Part shown: piece by piece, positions 61,187 through 64,000 of the stretch
Layout of the letters: each line of letters starts with the position of its first letter
Numbering within the stretch: the first letter of the stretch is position 1
Source of the DNA: Henckelia pumila
Taxonomy: Eukaryota; Streptophyta; Magnoliopsida; Lamiales; Gesneriaceae
Assembly (NCBI RefSeq): GCF_033568475.1
Contig: NC_133121.1
Coordinates: forward strand, 136,556,375-136,620,374
Direction of reading: 5' to 3'
DNA: 64,000 nt
The notes under the pieces: model-generated
What the model saw: the letters and a program-made list of their open reading frames with translations, nothing else
Told to the model about the DNA's origin: nothing
The model's database searches: none
Program-made: the position numbers and the translations under genes

Positions 61187-63675
61187 TCAGTCTCTCATAA
61201 TTTTCTTTGCTCTTCGGGAGAAATTTTTTACCAGCATGTCATCACCAAAGGTCAACGGGAGTTCTTCATCAGCCAACTCCCTAGGATCAGACCAGCCCTT
61301 CATGTTACTCTCGTCTTTTGGGTGTTGCTCATTTGATAAGAAAGGTTCATCTGGTATATCACGATATAAGTGCTTTAACATGAAAAGAACGGTATCGTTA
61401 TCTCTCCAATAGTTTCTGTGAAGAAATAATCATTTGAAGTAAAAGTTCAGCACTCAGTACAACAAGCTGCCAAAGCACGGAACCCAACAAAAATCTAAAT
61501 GATATTTGATATGTTAGAATTGAGAAGGTGGCGCTTACGTATGAGCCCCAATAGCCGATACATATGGGTGGCGAAAGGTTTTATCCTGCATTAGTAAAAG
61601 CCAAAGAGAAAATAAAAACATCAGCAAATAACAAAACATACCTACAGCTTGGACTGATACAATCAGCAAATTACAAAACATTACTAAAGATGCAACAATT
61701 GCTTTTAAATATATTATAAGCAAGGAAGAGCACATACTTGTAAAACATGATCAATTTGTCCATCTTCGCTCCCTGTTAGCTTCTCCATCATAATCAAGCC
61801 ATATGACCTCTCTTCCTTTTCTTGGATATGTTCATATTCCTCTGCATGAGATATTCTAAATTCTTCAGTGTATGAAAGTCTTCCAGGCTATATTACATGA
61901 ATAACATCAAACAATATGTAGGAATGGAAACCATAGTTAAAAGAAACAATGCTTACCATCATGGGCATTTTCATTTTTTGATTGACAGAGTGTAAGCACT
62001 TTAACCTAAGCAAAAAATCTTAGGATAAGACTAATAGGTAATATAACAGTGAAGTCTACTTTATGTATTAATTATTCACTATTTACAAACAAAACCGGAG
62101 TTATGCTAAGCATAATACAATCTACAGAAAGACAGAAAATAATCAAATCCGCTTGTATAATTGCACTTACCTATATACTCACACATGCACGTTGATAATT
62201 TTACAAGCAATAATTTCATAAAGTCAAAGAATGAACCCATTAGGTTATGCCATCCAAAATAAGCTTTGAGAATGTTCATCACAGTAATTATGTCCGAAAA
62301 AGCAACAATTTGTACGTGCTCTACTCATCCATGCCATTTCTAATTTATCACAAAAACAGAAGACCGCACAATTATTTGAACACCAACTGTTTCTCACATG
62401 TTCAAAATTTATATCAATGTTTAATGTTTTAAAGGAATATACACAAACAAAACCGGTTAATGTATCCTAAATGGTTAACCATTTGAACAAGGTAAATTAA
62501 ACATCATTGGGGTAAGATCCGAAAGTGAAATTACAAGTGTAAACTGAGTATAAATATTCGGAGTCCCGAGTATCGATAGCAGGTAGACATTTATAACCTT
62601 TACTCCATATGAATAATACTGATACTGACATGGTAACCTACATATATGCGTGTGTCAGTGTGTGTGTGACACATCAGTAAGAAAAAAATGAATTTTGATT
62701 TGTTTCTACCAAGATCACATCATTCAAGAGGGGCTAAAAGACAAAAGGAAAAGAACTGACATAATCAACAATGGAGCATCGATAGACATATCTACCTACC
62801 TGAATAGCGCTCATGTGATACATCATAGCCTTGGAATGTGAAGCCAATCCTTCCTTAAATTCCTGAGTGACATTGTATCAGTACATAAAGTGGTATTATT
62901 AGTTATCACAACCTTTTTTTGGTCTAATGAGAGAATGCAGAGCATAAACCATTTCGGATTTTCCAATGCACCAACCTGAAGCCCAACATACAGCCGCTTC
63001 CCACCTCGGTGGTAAGGGATAATAACTGCCCGTTTGTGTATAAATTCTTTACAGATCAGTGGTTCTATTCTGAAAGGAAAAAAGAAATTAACTTATCTGA
63101 TGCTATCAAGAATTTAATTCATGAATAATCTGTTCTTAACTGTACAAGACGGACCTATATGCCACAGGATCATAAGGATGAAAGATGTTAAACATTCGCC
63201 GACATGCTGGCATCTCCTCGTTTATGTTTTCCTCTCCCCAATATTCTTTCCCTTCGCCTAGAATCCAAACAGCAGAAAGTATCTTAGACAACAATTATGT
63301 GTTCAGTTGATAAATAGAATGAACAAAAACTAAGGAGCAATTAAGACAACATCTTCAAAAGGAGTTCTCTACTAGAATTTTAATAAATAGACAGGCCTAT
63401 CTACAGAACAAAATCCAGAGAACTCATATGTCACCCTTACATACTACTTTTCTCTGACACCAAATGGAGTCTAAGAAATTATTTTGATTTTTGAAGCAAG
63501 AAATGATTCCTTCCCAGAGTTTCAAGAATTCCTAGCTCTTCAAACATGAGAAAAATGACAAACTAAAATAGGGGTATGCAAGTATTAGGTCTCAGCTATT
63601 ACCAATTCCAATGCGAACATTGCGGAGGGAAAGAAACACTCCAAGAGGAGACCCAACAGCAAAAAATGTGTCAAC
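61187..63675 (-). CDS. SGR2: SGR2-like DDHD phospholipase, C-terminal part
   Basis: Eight exons in the window: 63675-63603, 63257-63155, 63069-62976, 62862-62800, 62005-61957, 61841-61738, 61585-61539 and 61415-61187. Together they form an open 253-residue C-terminus; the gene continues beyond the right edge. The DDHD domain is recognisable from FFAVGSPLGVFLSLRN, MFNIFHPYDPVAYRIEP, RAVIIPYHRGGKRLYVGLQ and KVLTLCQSK, and the C-terminus DKTFRHPYVSAIGAHTNYWR is very similar to what I recall of Arabidopsis SHOOT GRAVITROPISM 2 (At1g31480). SGR2 is a phosphatidic-acid-preferring phospholipase A1-like protein needed for vacuolar membrane function and gravity sensing in endodermal cells. The catalytic Ser motif lies in the missing upstream part. 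The exon at 61841 uses the acceptor ATGCAG; using an upstream ATATAG would break the frame. Confidence 0.9.
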
Positions 63676-64000
63676 CTGAAACAAAAATCCTCGTGTATAA
63701 GCCTGCTGTGCATAAGTTGCAAAAACAAAAGATGATGGTGATATGAAATTAAGAAAGACACATGCAATGTGGGTGTACAACAAAATCGTTTAGTCACAGA
63801 GATATAAGACAAGAAGTTGTGGCTTATCCGCAAGAAACTAGAGCGATATACTCTACTTCAAATGAAATTTAAATGGAAAGAACCAACTTATTAATGTTTT
63901 GGCTAAGAAATTTTGTGAGACCATGGAATATCCCATTTGAGCAAGTGGCATAAGAGCCCATTTTCAAGTTTCAGCAGCTCAATTTTCTTGCCTCCAATAG
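63676..64000. other. Intron of the DDHD gene, window edge
   Basis: No exon of the DDHD domain could be identified here. A minus-strand frame near 63910-63990 (KKIELLKLENGLL) is open but matches nothing I know of in the family, so it is left as intron. Confidence 0.4.

Noticed and set aside
63900-64000. Possible further exon of the DDHD phospholipase
   Set aside because: The open frame (KKIELLKLENGLL) does not match the family and no acceptor/donor pair in phase was found.
1-64000. tRNA, rRNA or organellar DNA insertions
   Set aside because: None recognised on either strand by eye; a dedicated tRNA scan was not possible.

Overview
The window is nuclear DNA of a flowering plant, most likely a eudicot. 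The genes are intron-rich with short exons, the spacers are AT-rich, and the encoded proteins match plant families throughout, including several nuclear-encoded chloroplast proteins. The species cannot be named from the sequence. Exons below were placed by reading splice signals and protein-family similarity by eye; every joined exon set keeps an open frame to its stop codon.

Layout. 1-3500 is mostly spacer with a small RNase H-like LINE scrap, a MITE and one weak ORF. ATG12 (minus, 3507-5515) has a fold-back element in intron 2, and an LTR-like repeat abuts its start codon. 6770-9900 is a repeat field: a 760-bp inverted-repeat element, a tandem duplication, a hairpin MITE, a (TA)n tract and an array of nested palindromes. 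A coiled-coil protein gene (minus, 10211-15919) follows. Next come three consecutive genes for chloroplast proteins, NdhN (plus), YCF54 (minus) and RPL17 (minus), then FHIT (plus), a mitochondrial calcium uniporter gene (minus) and a TLC-domain membrane protein gene (minus, ends 36024). NdhN, YCF54 and FHIT are neighbours in Arabidopsis too (At5g58260, At5g58250, At5g58240), with RPL17 as the extra gene here. 36712-40800 holds a solo LTR with an internal 57-bp minisatellite and several MITEs.

40869-54336 is a single 13.5-kb Mutator-like element (MULE). It has about 820-bp terminal inverted repeats and a perfect 9-bp target duplication. Inside are a decayed Ulp1-like SUMO-protease gene (plus), a 3.5-kb tandem array of a 219-bp unit (16 copies) and a decayed mudrA-type transposase (minus). 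The transposase lacks the segment that normally carries the first catalytic Asp. The last 10 kb carry a UCH37/UCH2-type deubiquitinase gene (plus, 56126-60254) and the 3' end of an SGR2-like DDHD phospholipase gene (minus, runs off the right edge).

The most unusual points are: (1) in FHIT, a predicted 3-nt microexon squeezed between an ordinary U2 intron and an AT-AC U12-type intron, supported by frame and by a conserved Pro-Gly-His; (2) the Ulp1-carrying MULE with a satellite array inside it; (3) an LTR-like sequence ending 6 nt before the ATG12 start codon; and (4) the palindromic array whose loops have been replaced by TA microsatellites. The host genes are ordinary housekeeping or organelle genes and do not form one pathway.
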